Below are positions 23,773-35,390 of a stretch of DNA of 64,000 bases, piece by piece; position 1 is the first letter of the stretch, and each line of letters starts with the position of its first letter. The translations under genes and the position numbers were made by a program. Origin of the DNA: Calvatia gigantea (Eukaryota > Basidiomycota > Agaricomycetes > Agaricales > Lycoperdaceae); the NCBI GenBank assembly GCA_025093985.1, contig JACAAK010000003.1, positions 1,116,001-1,180,000 on the forward strand. The letters run 5' to 3'. The notes under the pieces were generated by a model, which saw only the letters and a program-made list of their open reading frames with translations, had not been told where the DNA came from and searched no databases.

Positions 23773-24946
23773 CTAGTCCTGACCCCCAAGAACAACACCC
23801 CGCATTACCCGGCTTAACCTACGAGGTCTCATTTCAAGTCTCTTTTTCTTGGTCGCTTGCCCCAACTCGAACTCTCTCCTAGAATTTTCTGTATCCTTTA
23901 TCAAGCCCCTCACGACTCTGCTCATCCGGCGAGGGCCAGTCCTTGAAGTCCCCCTCCCCTGAGCAGCAAGACGGCGTTTCTGGGCGCCTGGATTGAATTT
24001 ATCACCGGGAGTTTTGCCATCTGGACCGAATGATGAACTGGGGATGGGTGGAGGAGCCCCATTGCCGAAAGCTTGGTCTTGACCAGGAGGTGTGCCAGAA
24101 TTTCCCGGAGCAGCGGGATCGTTCTGGTCAGTAGGCGCGGGCGCGGGCGGTTGACCGGGATTTGTTGGACTGGGAGGTGCCTCCGACGAAGGAGCTGATT
24201 GGTCCGGTGGGCCGCTGGTATCATCAGGCTTCATTCCAATGTCATCCGCTGGGTTTATGAAATCCCAACTTCCGGGTACTCGCCCCGCAGCAAGGTCAGC
24301 AATCTGAGAGAAGGACGAGTTGGACAGGTCGATGTCGAAGGGTTTTTCACAGCTTTCGCAGCGATCTCTGATTGTTACATCGACGGACTTGCCCCTAACT
24401 AGAGGTTTGATGAGTTGTGCTGTAATAGTCTGGGTTGTGGTGGGGGGGGGAGGGCTCACTGGTAACTCGGACCTGCTTGCCACATACGGGGTTACTGGAG
24501 ACATCGTGAGTTCTTGAGGCAAGCACTGTATTGCCAAAATCAAAAGCCATACCCGTTAGAATTGGCACCAGCTCCCCTGTGAGTTTGTGTTAGGGATAAA
24601 AAAGAATAGCTAATGTTTTTGTCGACTTACGGGTACGAATCGAAGTAGGCCTTGGCCAATGCGGCAATGGGCATGCTTGCGTCAAGAGGATCCCCACCAC
24701 AAGCACCAATGCCTGTTTTGCTCCCGACCTGCACTGAAACACTTGTTAACTAAAACCCCCAAGTTGGCTGACAACACATGCTTACTGGGATCGTAAAAGG
24801 TGACTTGTGGGAGTTGAGAAGGTTATTTCTTCTTATCCAGCATTCTGAAAAGACATACCATCTCCTTGCTTAGGCGCGGCGTTGGCTATGAGCGCTGAAC
24901 CCAGAATGACAGAATATCCTAGAGCTCTGAAGGATGCAGTCCGCAT
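23773..24946 (-). CDS. Secreted DPBB (RlpA/expansin-like) protein with Pro-rich and basic tail, 304 aa
   Basis: Six exons (24946-24859, 24803-24786, 24733-24631, 24576-24553, 24494-24460, 24419-23773) close in frame to 304 aa; exons 2 and 4 are 18 and 24 nt. A signal peptide is clear: basic start, hydrophobic GYSVILGSALIANA, cleavage expected after ANA. The double-psi beta-barrel domain follows, with VTFYDP, GIGACGG, a NPVCGKQVRV block, KSVDVTIRDRCESC and LSNSSFSQIADLAAGRVPGS. The Cys pattern and the Asp-Arg-Cys motif match fungal expansin-like/cerato-platanin-related DPBB proteins, which bind or loosen cell-wall polysaccharide. Unlike the typical 110-150 aa members it carries about 150 extra residues: Pro/Ser/Gly-rich, then very basic. 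The basic end contains two near-identical motifs, PRRMSRVVRG and PRRLSRVMRG. Confidence 0.85.
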
Positions 24947-26152
24947 TTTGTTTCTAGCCTTCGTGTATGGAATAGAGGCGTGGTGGGTGAACCAGCGACC
25001 AGCGACCGGTAAAGCAAGGAGAAGAAAACCGTCCGGCGGTTTGGACAAGGAGAGAACGAGACCTGCTGAGGAAACTTGCCAGATACCCGCAGCGTATTTA
25101 TAACGAATAGGCTAAAGCCGCCGCCTGTTACATCGTTATAGTCAATACTGCTGGAACATAAAACGTTGATGGTCATTGGTCGTCCCCTTCGCATTGGAAC
25201 ATGATCAGCTGAGCGGGTGATGATTCTCAGTTTTGTCTTCGAGTTTGGGAAACTGCTATAGCAACAACCCCCTATTCGACCAAAAGGAGGTGAATTTTCG
25301 TGCAGCTAGGCGACTTAAAATGCATCGCAAAGGTAAGAAGTAGGAAGCACAGCTTTCGGATATATAGTTGTCAAGTGTAAAGTTGGCGAGGGACTCGACG
25401 CGACGCCGACGTGATGCATTGATAGTTCCCGGACAGTCTGTGGCGTACTCGCGTTCACTGATGTTAATGCACAGTGCCAAGCGTTATGTGCGGTGTTATA
25501 ACCTCCATGTCATGCCCCAAAAGATCATCCCAGATGATCCGAACAATTAGAACGATGGTGCTCATAAGCATCACCGTCATATACTCTCACCCACGAATTT
25601 TTTTGGTCGTAACAAACTGGTGTTGATAAAGTCGTCGGAGCCTAAAATTCCCGTGATCTACACCGTCATGAAACTTCCAGATGAAGGTTTAAAATGAATA
25701 GCGAACACGTCAAACCAGAATAAAATTAGCTGTAGCTCAGGACTTTCTTGTCATTTCGCGGCATTGGAATGTCAAGCCCTCCCTTGGCATCAACTCCTAT
25801 TCCAGTTCAGGGCACATCCAACAAAAATGCTGACCCCGGCATTAGGGACAACGCTAGGAGCGAAGCAAGCGACTATTAACAGTGGGCCTGTGAGTGTTAA
25901 TAGCGAAAAGAACAGTCAGCATTGGGACGAAGATGAGCCGAGGAAATATTTCAGGAGAAATTCTAATTTCACAATACCAGATAGAAGCTCACCTAAATTT
26001 AATCACGATACGCCTAAACACCATCCAAGATACCGATGAGAACGGGTGATAGGAATAACGAGTACGTTATTGGAGATTAAAAAGAAGACAGGGGACCGAG
26101 ATATAAGTATTTGATTGAGCGCGTTAAGATCGTTGGCTGGAAGAGATAAGAC
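24947..26152. other. Region without a recognised gene
   Basis: About 1.2 kb upstream of the DPBB gene and downstream of the next minus-strand gene. Only short open frames without motif support are seen. Confidence 0.5.
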
Positions 26153-26639
26153 TCACTTGAATAATTTCGAATATTCTAAACGAAAAGCACGCGCCATGGG
26201 TGTGCGAGCCTCGTGTCCAGCACGGTTCTCATCTTCTGCTGATGATAGGGAAACACCACTACTTTCGTCACTGTCCGAAGAGCTCGTACTCGTATCACTC
26301 GAATTTCGTATGTGCGAGGGAGTGAACGCGTGCGGAGATAGTGGAGGATCAGGACCGGGTGGCGGTTCTGTCGTGCGCGAAATAGTTTGGGGTGCTTCTG
26401 TGTTACTGTCGACCGTAACGCTACGTTCAGAGTTACAGGGTGATTGTTCTATCAGCACAAAATGAAAACTGTCAGTTTCTATCACAACCTGAAGTACCTC
26501 GACAGCCAATCAAGTAAAAAATAACGGCAACTGCACGAGCAAGTTTGACTCGAAGCCTCAGGGCCCCAACGGTGGCCAAAGAAGCATACCAGGCAGTGCA
26601 GCAAACAGAACTCACGTAAATAAATTGATTCGTTATCAT
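26153..26639 (-). CDS. Small predicted single-pass membrane protein, 145 aa
   Basis: Two exons, 26639-26498 and 26448-26153, join in frame to 145 aa. The start reads MITNQFIYVSSVCCTAWYAS, then a basic stretch RLRVKLARAVAVIFYLIGCR containing a hydrophobic segment. After the junction comes a Ser/Asp/Pro-rich acidic tail with DTSTSSSDSDESSG. The likely topology is an N-terminal membrane anchor and a disordered tail. No family was recognised. The stop codon overlaps a GTGAGT that could be a further splice donor (26155-26150); using it would change only the last few residues. The start was chosen because the frame upstream of this ATG is not supported by splice sites. Confidence 0.5.
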
Positions 26640-28100
26640 CCCAGCAAATTACAGCGGCGATTCTCAGCGGTGACGGCTTAAGCTTCTTTTTTCCGGCATG
26701 ACGGGATTCGGGCCATGGGCGATGCGGGTGGTGCGGGTACGAACGCTGTGTGTGGACCAAATGCTCGGTCATGGTGGTGAGGATGATAAGGTTTTTCCGG
26801 CCATGAGGGGTTCCCGGTCCTTGAAAGCGACCTTCTGCGGGTCTTTCGTTCGTCGAGGACATGTGGTGCAATTGCCCTCACAATATCCCTTGTAGAAGGC
26901 CTGAAGTTTGCAATCTGGGGTGAAATGGTGCGGATAGTGGATGTGTATCCGAACAAGGAAACGGGTGCGGAAGCCGGCCGCGAGGAAACTTTCGATGAAG
27001 GTGAGGAATGTTGGGAGCGGTAGGGTGATGGTGCTGTGGGGGGTCTCAAACACGCATGGGGTGGAGATGTTGAAGGTGGAGATGTGGAGCGAGGATGAGG
27101 TGAAGCTAGTGGAAATGAAGGTTGCGCAGAGACTGTGGCACTGGCCATCCGAACTACAAACACTCAGCAGGAGCACAGACAAAGAACGCGTATGAGAGAA
27201 AGACCAAAGAGAAGACAGTGAGGGTACAAGGAAAAGAAAGGAGGCAGAAGGAATCAACAACTGCCGTTCAGTTTCTTATAATAAACACTAGTGTCCATGC
27301 TGTAAGCTAGTAGCGCCAGAGATTAAAATGGCCCCCGGGGATTAGTGCAGTTACACAGCTTGGGCGTTATCATGCATCATGACATTCATCAGGCACCGTA
27401 ACGTCAACAACATAAAAGCCCGCCGTTCCTCGTTTCTTGTATGCGCCTGATAAGCAGCGGAAAGCAGTGACTCCAGAAGTCGCGGAATTGTATTGTGAAA
27501 AGACAGTGGTCTGCCCTGAACTGATAACGGTCAACAACCACGAGGCAGGCTTGTGCTTGTGCTCGACCGATTTATCCGCTGCCAACCTTCAAAGCTTCAT
27601 TGGCGCTATCAAGCGCCGACCTTCGCGGGTGCGGAATACAAGAGACCCAATAGCTTGTCTTCAATGGTTTCAAATCATTTGTTCTTCACCAGGACTTCCG
27701 GATGCCACCTTATGGCTAGCCGAGGACCAAACGGGAAGGGGAAACAATGATAAAATACTCACGAGAGCAAAATTTTCTGGCGAGTTGAAGATAAGGTGCA
27801 AGCGTAAGTACGGCATGACACAATAAATATCGCATACTCGCTGATCCGATAACCGTCCGAAGATGTCGATGAACTTAGCAATTCAATACAACGGCGGGTT
27901 CGTCACCGACATCATTCTCTGGACTTTATCAAGGGCTGACAGCGCCAAGGGCGCTATCACCTGAATGTTCAATGGTTTTTGTCAAGATAACTGGGCTTCA
28001 TTGCTAAGTGTACAATCTGCGAAGATAGGGTACATGCAAAATTTTGAAAGAACGTGCAGAAGAGCGTGAACCAGGAGGGAACGTATACGCGCTGGTACCA
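26640..28100. other. Region with an uncertain Ser/Pro-rich frame
   Basis: A minus-strand frame from 27148 to about 26745 opens MASATVSAQPSFPLASPHPR and is rich in Ser, Pro, Arg and His, with RAIAPHVLDERKTRRRSLSR near its middle. It could be an exon of a disordered protein, and a donor at about 26755 could even splice it towards the gene at 26639. A second frame overlaps it with equally coding-like composition, so no gene is called. A 129-codon plus-strand frame at 27437-27826 has no motif. Confidence 0.35.
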
Positions 28101-29207
28101 TTAGAATTTGTTCCTCTTCCTAAACTTCGGGTTCGCTTCTTGCGAAGCCCTGCGATAGCCATGCGGTCAGGACCAAGGGTGAGAGACTGCCTGAGAGCTC
28201 ATAACTCACTTGCGGTTCTTCCCTTTTAAGACTTCCAATTGTGGCTCATCGACATCCATTGGGACGTTGTCTCGATCTCCTAGTGCACGCCTGTTGAGCA
28301 TGTTTTGCTTCTCCTTTCTCTCCAGTATCTCTTTCAGGGTGGTTTGCAACTGGTTATTGTACTCCGCTTGCCGGATACTGTTACTGTTGGCTTCTTTAGC
28401 TATTTCCTTTATCTTCCCATCGAGCGCGGCAAGAACGGACGCCGTGGTCGCGGACCTGAAATACCCGATCAACACCTGATCGAGAGGAATAAAGAAGTAA
28501 GAAACGAAGCCGTACCAATCCTGTAATGCAGATAATATGCTCTCCAACTTGCCCGGCTCAAGATCTCGACCCATGGTGTACTCAACCTCGAGCTGGCCCT
28601 CCTTCTGATCAAGTTTCCCGCGTAGAATATCCAGATAAATGGCATCAATGATCAGATCCTCGAGTTCTCGGACGTTGGGCATATCTAACGCTTTCAACAA
28701 GTCGTTGTAGGGCAAAATCTATATGGGATCATGGGTTAAGCTAAAAAGATAGGAGCCCATACTAAGGACCCGCACCCTTCTCGTCGAAGCCAAAGTCACG
28801 ATTGATAGGTGTTTGAGTTTCGTTATTTGAGACTGGTTCAGGGGTGGAAGATTATCCTTATGTTCTGTTAAGGTGAGAGAGATATGAAGCAAATAACAAT
28901 GTTGGTACTTGCCTGCATAATCTCGGTAGGTCTTGTAGGCGAAAACCTGTAGCAGTGATAGGTGCTTCTTGAATTGTTCACTATTCCCAAGCTATTGGTG
29001 TAAAATGACTGAGTAAAACGCTACCAAGTTGGATTGAGACTTTATGACCTCTTGAATGTTCGGTAGTTCCAGTAACTCGGAAAAGACGAACACACCAGGA
29101 GCCGACGTCGCGTCTTGGATCAGTTTCGCTGCTGCTGCACCTTTTACAGATTTTGCCATGAGCAGAAATGGCTCTAGTTTGGCAGCAAAGTTCGATCCCA
29201 AGTCCAT
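28101..29207 (-). CDS. csn7: COP9 signalosome subunit 7 (PCI domain), 274 aa
   Basis: Six exons (29207-29049, 28991-28913, 28864-28776, 28718-28516, 28455-28210, 28149-28101) close to 274 aa. The N-terminus reads LEPFLLMAKSVKGAAAAKLI and GVFVFSELLELPNIQEL, as in CSN7 proteins. The PCI core follows: LPYNDLLKALDMPNVRELED, IYLDILRGKLDQKEGQLEVE and YTMGRDLEPGKLESILSALQ. A C-terminal coiled coil and a basic end (FRKRNKF) complete it. Known role: one of the PCI scaffold subunits of the COP9 signalosome, the nuclear/cytosolic complex that removes NEDD8 from cullins. Intron 2 uses a GC donor (G|GCAAGT), which is the well-known GC-AG class. Using GAG|GTCATA for intron 1 gives a normal 57-nt intron; a later GT would leave only 33 nt. 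Confidence 0.93.
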
Positions 29208-30237
29208 GGTTTCTGGGATAATCAAAGATCGTGTTGCAGTCCTTGGGTTAAGAGCCAACGACGGGGAGGCCGTCGTGAGTCGTTACGTCAGCAATTTTGA
29301 TGGCTTCTCGTTCCAAACCTCCTCGTAGGCATCACAACCCGATGCATATTTCAACTTCTTGCCTCTGAAGAAATATATCACTCTCTGTAAACCAAGATGT
29401 ATGTTACTTCCGATTATGAAGCGCCAGTGTGATGTGTTGGAATTGAATAATTTAGTGCTTCGAGCACTCCGCATATCGGAACACACTCAATAGTTCTGTG
29501 CTAACATGTTCGCAAGTACATACCTTGAAACTGCTGCTACTAAACATCTCCTAGAACCGTGTGTAAAATGACCCCATAATCCAACCCAGGCGCCTTCCCT
29601 AGTCTTGCACCTTGACGGCAACGCTGAGCAAAAGGCGCTGGCTCGCTTAGTTCAACTTTACTGAGCGAACCGAGAGTGTGACACCTCTATGCGTCTATCT
29701 GTCTAGCAGTTGAAACGGTGCTGTGGCCTTCTGAAGTTTCTCCCTGTGATTCTTACCGGGCACAGTAATCCACTAACAATTCAAATTTGTTAATCGCGAC
29801 GTGTGGCCTTGAATTGGTGTGGCCGGAAGTAGGCACCACTTTGATTTAGTTCAGCCTCCGCAATCTGGCCCCACCGGGATAGTACCAGCGGTACCACATA
29901 GCAATGTATCTCAATATCGGGGAGCTTGGATTTGGCTCGCTCCCTGCTGTTCTGCTGATTGAAGGCTCCACTGGGTGTTCCCCACCCACCGCCATGGCGC
30001 GGCCGGGGTTGACCGTATATTGCCCAATGCATGGACCGCCACAGCAGGCAATTTTCGCTCTATCGCAAGTGAATGACATACCGAACAGTTGGTAAGGGCA
30101 GCACACCAAGCGAAGTACAGGTAGGATGCAGACCGCGGACCTGCTATGCGACTAATATGATCCCTTGTACTACGCTTAATGCCATAAGTTACACTTGTTG
30201 TCGATGTTCGTGCTAGTTGCAATAATGCCAAATTAAA
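29208..30237. other. Region between CSN7 and the MFS transporter
   Basis: About 1 kb with no gene recognised apart from the copied 3' end of the glutamine synthetase-like gene at 29601-29880, listed separately. Confidence 0.55.
29601..29880 (+). pseudogene. Duplicated 3' end of the glutamine synthetase-like gene
   Basis: This stretch matches 35330-35610, the last exon and 3' flank of the gene at 33734. Shared blocks include CCTTGACGGCAACG, GAGCAAAA(G/A)GCGCTG, TACTGAGCGAACCGAGAGT, GAAACGGTGCTGTGGCCTTC and GGCACCAC(T/C)TT with nearby GGTGTGGC. The final 17 or so codons including the TGA are still recognisable, but no upstream exons are found, so only a 3' remnant is left. The match stops abruptly near 29880. 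Confidence 0.85.
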
Positions 30238-32018
30238 CTAAAGGTGATACCGCCACCTTTTCCCACCAGAGCTTATTCCTTCTTCCCGGCTTCGTTCGTC
30301 TACTGAATCCAACTCCTTGTTCAACCGTTCCAGTGCCTTTCTCAACCAAAGGCACATCATGATACATAGCAAGGCAGTCACCAGACACGTTGCGTACGAT
30401 TTGTTATATGATGGTCCCCAGGACTTCGGCCAAATATATGATCCAATAATGTTCCCGCTTTGCGAGAAGGCGTTGATGAAAGCGAGTGCCACGGCACGTT
30501 TGGCTGGAGGGTTAGAGATGGTTGATGACCCCCAAGCGAGGAAACAAATGGTACCCGCGTCAGTCTGAGCCATAAGGAAACTGAACGAGAGTATGAGATC
30601 AGGATGAGTGAGAACACCGGAATGAGAGGGAAAGTTTACAGGGAGATATAACGAGCGACAATATTCATCGTCGACATTGCCAGTAAAAAACCTCCAATCC
30701 CGATCGCAAATGGAACAACGGTGTGCACGCATCGCTCGCCTGTTCTATCTGAATGCCCGGAAATCCAAAGAGCCCAAACAGCACCAATTAACCAGGGCGG
30801 TGCGCAAAGTAAGAGGGTAATTGTTGGATTGTAACCCATTGTGGCGGCGAGAGTGGGGAAGTACATGTAAAAAGACGAGGTTATGACTGTAAGAAGCGTC
30901 ACGAAGGCAAGATACCAGACTTTCCAGTCTGTCAGAGCCATTATAAAACCTGTTATTACATCTCCGTTAGGTTTCCCTTCCCCATTGATCTCATTGGAAG
31001 GCTTCGAGTAAGGTGCCCCCGCAGCGTCTTCAATCATTCTCCCTGCGAGCTAGCGCATGTTCAGCAGGAGTAAGCCAACATATAGATTTGGTCTCCGGAT
31101 AATCAGGAAGGATGAACATTGCAAGCACAGCGACGAAAAATGTCAGACCACCCTCGACGAAGAATAGCCAACGCCATGCCGTATAACCAAGAACGCCATC
31201 CATTACATCCAGGATACCGGAGGCGATGAGAGAACCGAAAGCATTGCTGATGAGACTTCCGCAGGAGAAGAATGCCATTCGTTGCGAGAGTTCACTCCGC
31301 TTGTACCACTTCGTGATTAGGAAGATCGCGCCAGGATAGAAAACTGCTTCCACGAATCCAAGAAGAAATCGTGTGAGGAGGGCGCCGTAATAACTAATGG
31401 GAGCTTATAGGCACGCAGCCCCAACTTAGGAGGAATGATGCGTACTCGTTCACAAAGCCTGTGTAGCGGATTGGCTCCTCAGGACAGCACAAGGTTTTGG
31501 GGGGGGGGGTTGACGGACCTGTACAAAAAGAGATGGCTCCCCAGCCCATCATACAGCATGGCAGATAAACAGACGGCCTGCCAATCTGACTGAGAAACAT
31601 GTTTCTGGAACAAGGATTAGTGCTATAAATAGCTCCGGACCGAACTGACTCACGAGGGTACCTGCGTAAAAACATATCCAACATAGAAAATGGATAAGAT
31701 CGAGGCAAATTGTGTGCCTTCTAACCCTAATTCATCCTCAAACCCACGTAGCCTGGCGGCACTGCGGAAAAATGAGCAGGATTCATGGGATAGGGAGAAT
31801 TGGGTACGGAGCGCTATTCCGGTTGATATCTGGCAATGCAGTCAGCCCAAGACTACTTGGTTGACCACGATGATGCTAACACTCACAGTTGAGGATGTAT
31901 ATGGCGACGAGGATTGACATCCGGATGTCAAGTTTCCTGAGAAGTCTTTTTTCTAGCTTCTTTCTGGCCTCATGTCCTTCGAACTGCAGATCAGAACCAA
32001 GGGCATCATACTCGGGTG
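30238..32018 (-). CDS. MFS transporter, anion:cation symporter (allantoate/vitamin permease) type; 5' end unresolved
   Basis: Exons can be followed from 32018 downwards to TGA at 30238. Blocks include EYDALGSDLQFEGHEARKKL, KLDIRMSILVAIYILN, RLRGFEDELGLEGTQFAS, VPSNMFLSQIGRPSVYLP, TRFLLGFVEAVFYPGAIFLI and KWYKRSELSQRMAFF. Then follow PPAKRAVALAFINAFSQSGN and GSYIWPKSWGPSY. These are typical of fungal ACS-family permeases (Dal5/Tna1/Vht1-like), plasma-membrane symporters for organic anions such as allantoate, nicotinate or biotin. The substrate cannot be told. Two problems are visible. A 1-nt excess in the G run at 31041-31043 (minus strand GGG) shifts the frame at ALARR|MIEDAAG, where the family expects ALARRRM. 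Also, no ATG-bearing first exon with matching phase was found upstream of 32018. The gene may be decaying. Confidence 0.8.
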
Positions 32019-33733
32019 CTATAAGGTTTCCGATTTCAATATCTTATTCGGGTCGAGTGGGGAGATGAATCACCGGAGTGGGGTTCAGAAAAGAGCAGAG
32101 GTCGGTTTTCCTCGTTGGCACGCGCCCTGGACGAGTACCTGGCCATGGTATGGCGAAAGGAAGGCGGGGAAGAACGCCAACGTTACTCACCACGAAGGGT
32201 GGGAGTGATGGGGAGTCCAACTTGAAGTGTAACATGCAGTTACATAAAGGACGAAAGCAGATCATGAGAGAAAGCCGAAAACTACTGTTACTGCCGTCTA
32301 TCCGCACATTACCCTGGAATTATATCTCTTGAGACACTGCTGTATCCGTTTACGCTGTACATTTTCCTGTGCTTTGACGATCCGCACAACCTGCAGTTCA
32401 ACGCTCGGAGCGCCCGACAAACACCATCACGCGACGTCTATGATTGAGCCTCCTACAGGAGAGCTATCACGGGCAGAACCATCGCACTTAAGTTAAAAAC
32501 CCCAGTAACAGCCCACAGGGTGTTTGGCACTAAAACTAAGGTCCTAAAGAGCAAGCGAGCCAAGCAGGAAGGCATTTCCTCCCCTCTTATCTTGGCGCTC
32601 ATAAGTGTTAACACATCAAGCGACCGTGTCGATTCCATATTTTACACAAACCAGCGCTCGTTAACTGGCGCTTACAACCGACGTTCAATTTCCTTACTTA
32701 ATCATTTCTTCATCCCTTCCTGTCACCAGCTGCCGTCGACTTATTCCACCCTGATGATATAACACAGCTATGTGGGAAACGCTTCGTCGGCCCACGGGAG
32801 AGCAGACGAAAGGTTCTCTCCCAAAGTTATTGCATGTACAGGTAAAACGGCCTGTTGCAGCGGAACCGTGACCAGTGTCTTCCGGCCGGGTGGTGCGCCC
32901 TTGTCAATCCCCATGATCTAACTATTTTAGACTCACCATACCAGCCAAGCGCAACGACGCACAAAGCCCCCATGCCCACTTGGGGGACTAGTGCACATCG
33001 ACTTGAGGGCTGCGCCGTCGCATATCCAACCTAGGTTTGTAGTTATTTTATAACAGCACTTCCGTGATCGATTCCCTGTGGCCATCAAAGGCGCAGCAAA
33101 AATGTTTGATACACAAAGAAAAAGCAGAATAGAGACAGGAAAAAACAGTGGAAAGCCAATACGTAAGTACAGTGAGGAACAAAATACTGAGTGGACAGGA
33201 ATTTGAACCAGTACAGAAGGAGATCCTGGACAAAATAGAGGGCGTGGTTTGTTATAGGATGAAGTAGGGTGGACAAATATACCTAAGAACTCATGAGAAC
33301 TCAACTACATCATGTGATGTGAATACAGACAGGTGAAAGCCTGTGTAATAAGGTAAGTGTGCTCCCGTGGATTTCGTTTAATCCCACTTTCTTCGACAGG
33401 ATGATCGCTGATAGCGCTGGGCGCTGGCTGATTATTGATCTATGAATCCATAGACGTGTGGCATCTGGCGTCGTTACTACTGTTATGTGCTTCCTTTCTG
33501 CCAAACTTACATCCTGTTCGCTTCCAGCCAGGTAATTGTGCTATTTCCGAACCCGTGGGATGAACGTCTTTCGCTTGGGATTCGATCTGTAGATTCTGGA
33601 AGAACATTTTGACTCGTCACTCTACTCCCCAGTATCCCAATCGCCATTCTAGCCTTGCTGCCCGGCGTCATGCCCTAAACAATTTTTGATATAAAAGCTA
33701 GATCGGCTGTTTGTGGGTACAAGTCGTTTAAAC
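32019..33733. other. Region upstream of the MFS gene
   Basis: About 1.7 kb without a supported gene. The missing first exon of the MFS transporter should lie at the left end. The block 32997-33260 resembles DNA at 37370-37790 and is listed separately. Confidence 0.5.
32997..33260. repeat. Relative of the DNA that follows the NLR gene
   Basis: The segment beginning CGACTTGAGGGCTG and continuing CCGTCG(C/A)ATATCCAACC, (T/C)(A/G)G(G/A)TTTGT and GTTATT closely matches 37378-37440, downstream of the NLR. A weaker match continues (AAAAACAGTG..., AAGTACAGTGAGGAAC) to about 33230, against 37690-37775. This is evidence that a copy of the NLR 3' flank once lay here. Confidence 0.65.
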
Positions 33734-35390
33734 ATGCCTGCCCAGCTCGTCAACGGAAGCCATGGTATCTTGTACACCCCATCATCAGTCTCGGCCGACT
33801 CAACCTTGCTTAGTGTTCAAGACCTCAAAAACGCCGGTATAAGTAGGTTCCTGGCCTTTTGCAGCGCTCCACCTCACTCATTGCACGTTCACAGAATTTG
33901 TTCGTGTTCAATGGGTTGAGCCGAGCAACCTCGTTCGGCTCCACGTAACCCCAATTTCACATTTCGAGAGGGTTATGCGGTCAGCCCGTCCCGGGTTTGG
34001 AATCGCGAAGTGCATGCCAGGTATCGTATCCTTGCTGTTGGCCGAAGGTTATGGTGCTACGGGAGAAATGCTCTATGTGCCCGACTTATCGACAATAAGG
34101 ATCTGCCCTTACGCCCCAGGTCATGCCAGCGTATTGGGGTGGTTTGAGGAGCAGGAGCCTTATCAAGGGCCAGATGGAAAGCTTACTGTTAAAAACGCCG
34201 TTTGCACGAGATCCAAACTGAGGGATATCGTGGAGTGAGATATATTCTATGCGCACCAACATCCCAAGATAACTTTGTTGCTAGGGATGCGAAGAGAGGC
34301 GGCGTAGAGTTCCTTGTTGGTATCGAGACCGAGTTTGTTCTCCTTAAATCAACAGATCCCGTCCAACCTTGCAATGTCCACGAATCTGCCGAGGTCAGGG
34401 CTCTTCTTACTGGCCTCCCTGAGACTCAGGCCCTCGAGGAAATCGTCGACGCGCTTGTCCAATCTGGAATTCAGGTGGAAACGTATCACCCAGAAGCTGC
34501 CCCCGGACAGGTCCGTTCCTTCTCCCAACTCCAAATCATTGACCTAAATTCGCTTTCTCATCTTTCTTTTAGTATGAAATCGCAACTGGACCCCTCACAC
34601 CGCTCGAAGCTGCCGACGCTGCAATTCATACGCGCCTGACTATCATCAACATTGCTGCTAAGCACGGTCTTCACGCAACCTTTGCCCCTCGTGTCAGTAT
34701 GACTGCACCGGGCAGTTCCTGTCATGCACATATCTCCGTCCATGGAGCCGGACACCCGAAACCCAAAGAGACACTCTCCGACCTCGAGTCCTCATTTCTT
34801 GCGGGCGTCCTGGATGATTTACCTGCTCTAGCAGGTATCACTCTTCCTATTCCCGCCTCGTACAAACGAGTTGTTGACGGTTGTTGGGCTGGAGGCACCT
34901 ATGTTGCCTGGGGTGCGGAAAATCGTGAATGTCCGATCCGACTGAGTAACCCAAGGTCTCCTGGAAGTAGAAATTTCGAAATGAGGTTCATCGACGGGAC
35001 AGCGAACTTTTATCTAGCTCTCGCTGGCGTTCTCGGCTTAGGATACGCTGGTATCAAGTCAAAGAGACAGCTTCGTCTTCAGAGCTTTTCGGGACCAGCT
35101 GGGCCAGCGGAATTGTCGGAGAAGGAGAGGCAGGCTCTGGGCATCACGCAGAGGATGCCTCTTTCTTGGGAAGAAGGCAGAGATACTCTGGCACGAAATA
35201 AAGCTCTAAATGATATTTTTGGGAAGGAGTTTATAGAGCAATATTTGGCAATTAATAAGGTAAGATAACCCTGGATGGAATTACATGTTGGTTCATGACA
35301 ATTTTGTTCCTGTAGGTTTTGGATGAAGCCTTGAGCCTTGACGGCAACGATGAGCAAAAAGCGCTGACTCGCTTAGTCGAACATTACTGA
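33734..35390 (+). CDS. Glutamine synthetase-like protein (FluG C-terminal type), 478 aa
   Basis: Five exons (33734-33842, 33895-34234, 34285-34510, 34573-35259, 35316-35390) close to 478 aa. The N-terminal beta-grasp part has KFVRVQWVEPSNLVRLHVTP. The catalytic barrel carries EFLVGIETEFVLL, ETYHPEAAPGQYEIATGPLT, SSCHAHISVHG and NFEMRFIDGTANFYLALAG. These are the Glu, His and Arg positions of the GS fold. The length and the HVTPISHFERVMRSARPGFG region match the fungal 'FluG-like' or glutamine synthetase/guanido-kinase group rather than true GSI/GSII. Family members ligate ammonia or an amine to a glutamate-like substrate; the true substrate is unknown. It is predicted cytosolic. The intact gene sits just before an NLR, and a copy of its 3' end lies at 29601. 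Confidence 0.9.

Noticed and set aside
28992..29024. 33-nt intron in CSN7
   Set aside because: Too short; moving the donor to GAG|GTCATA gives a 57-nt intron and a better match to the family (NIQEL).
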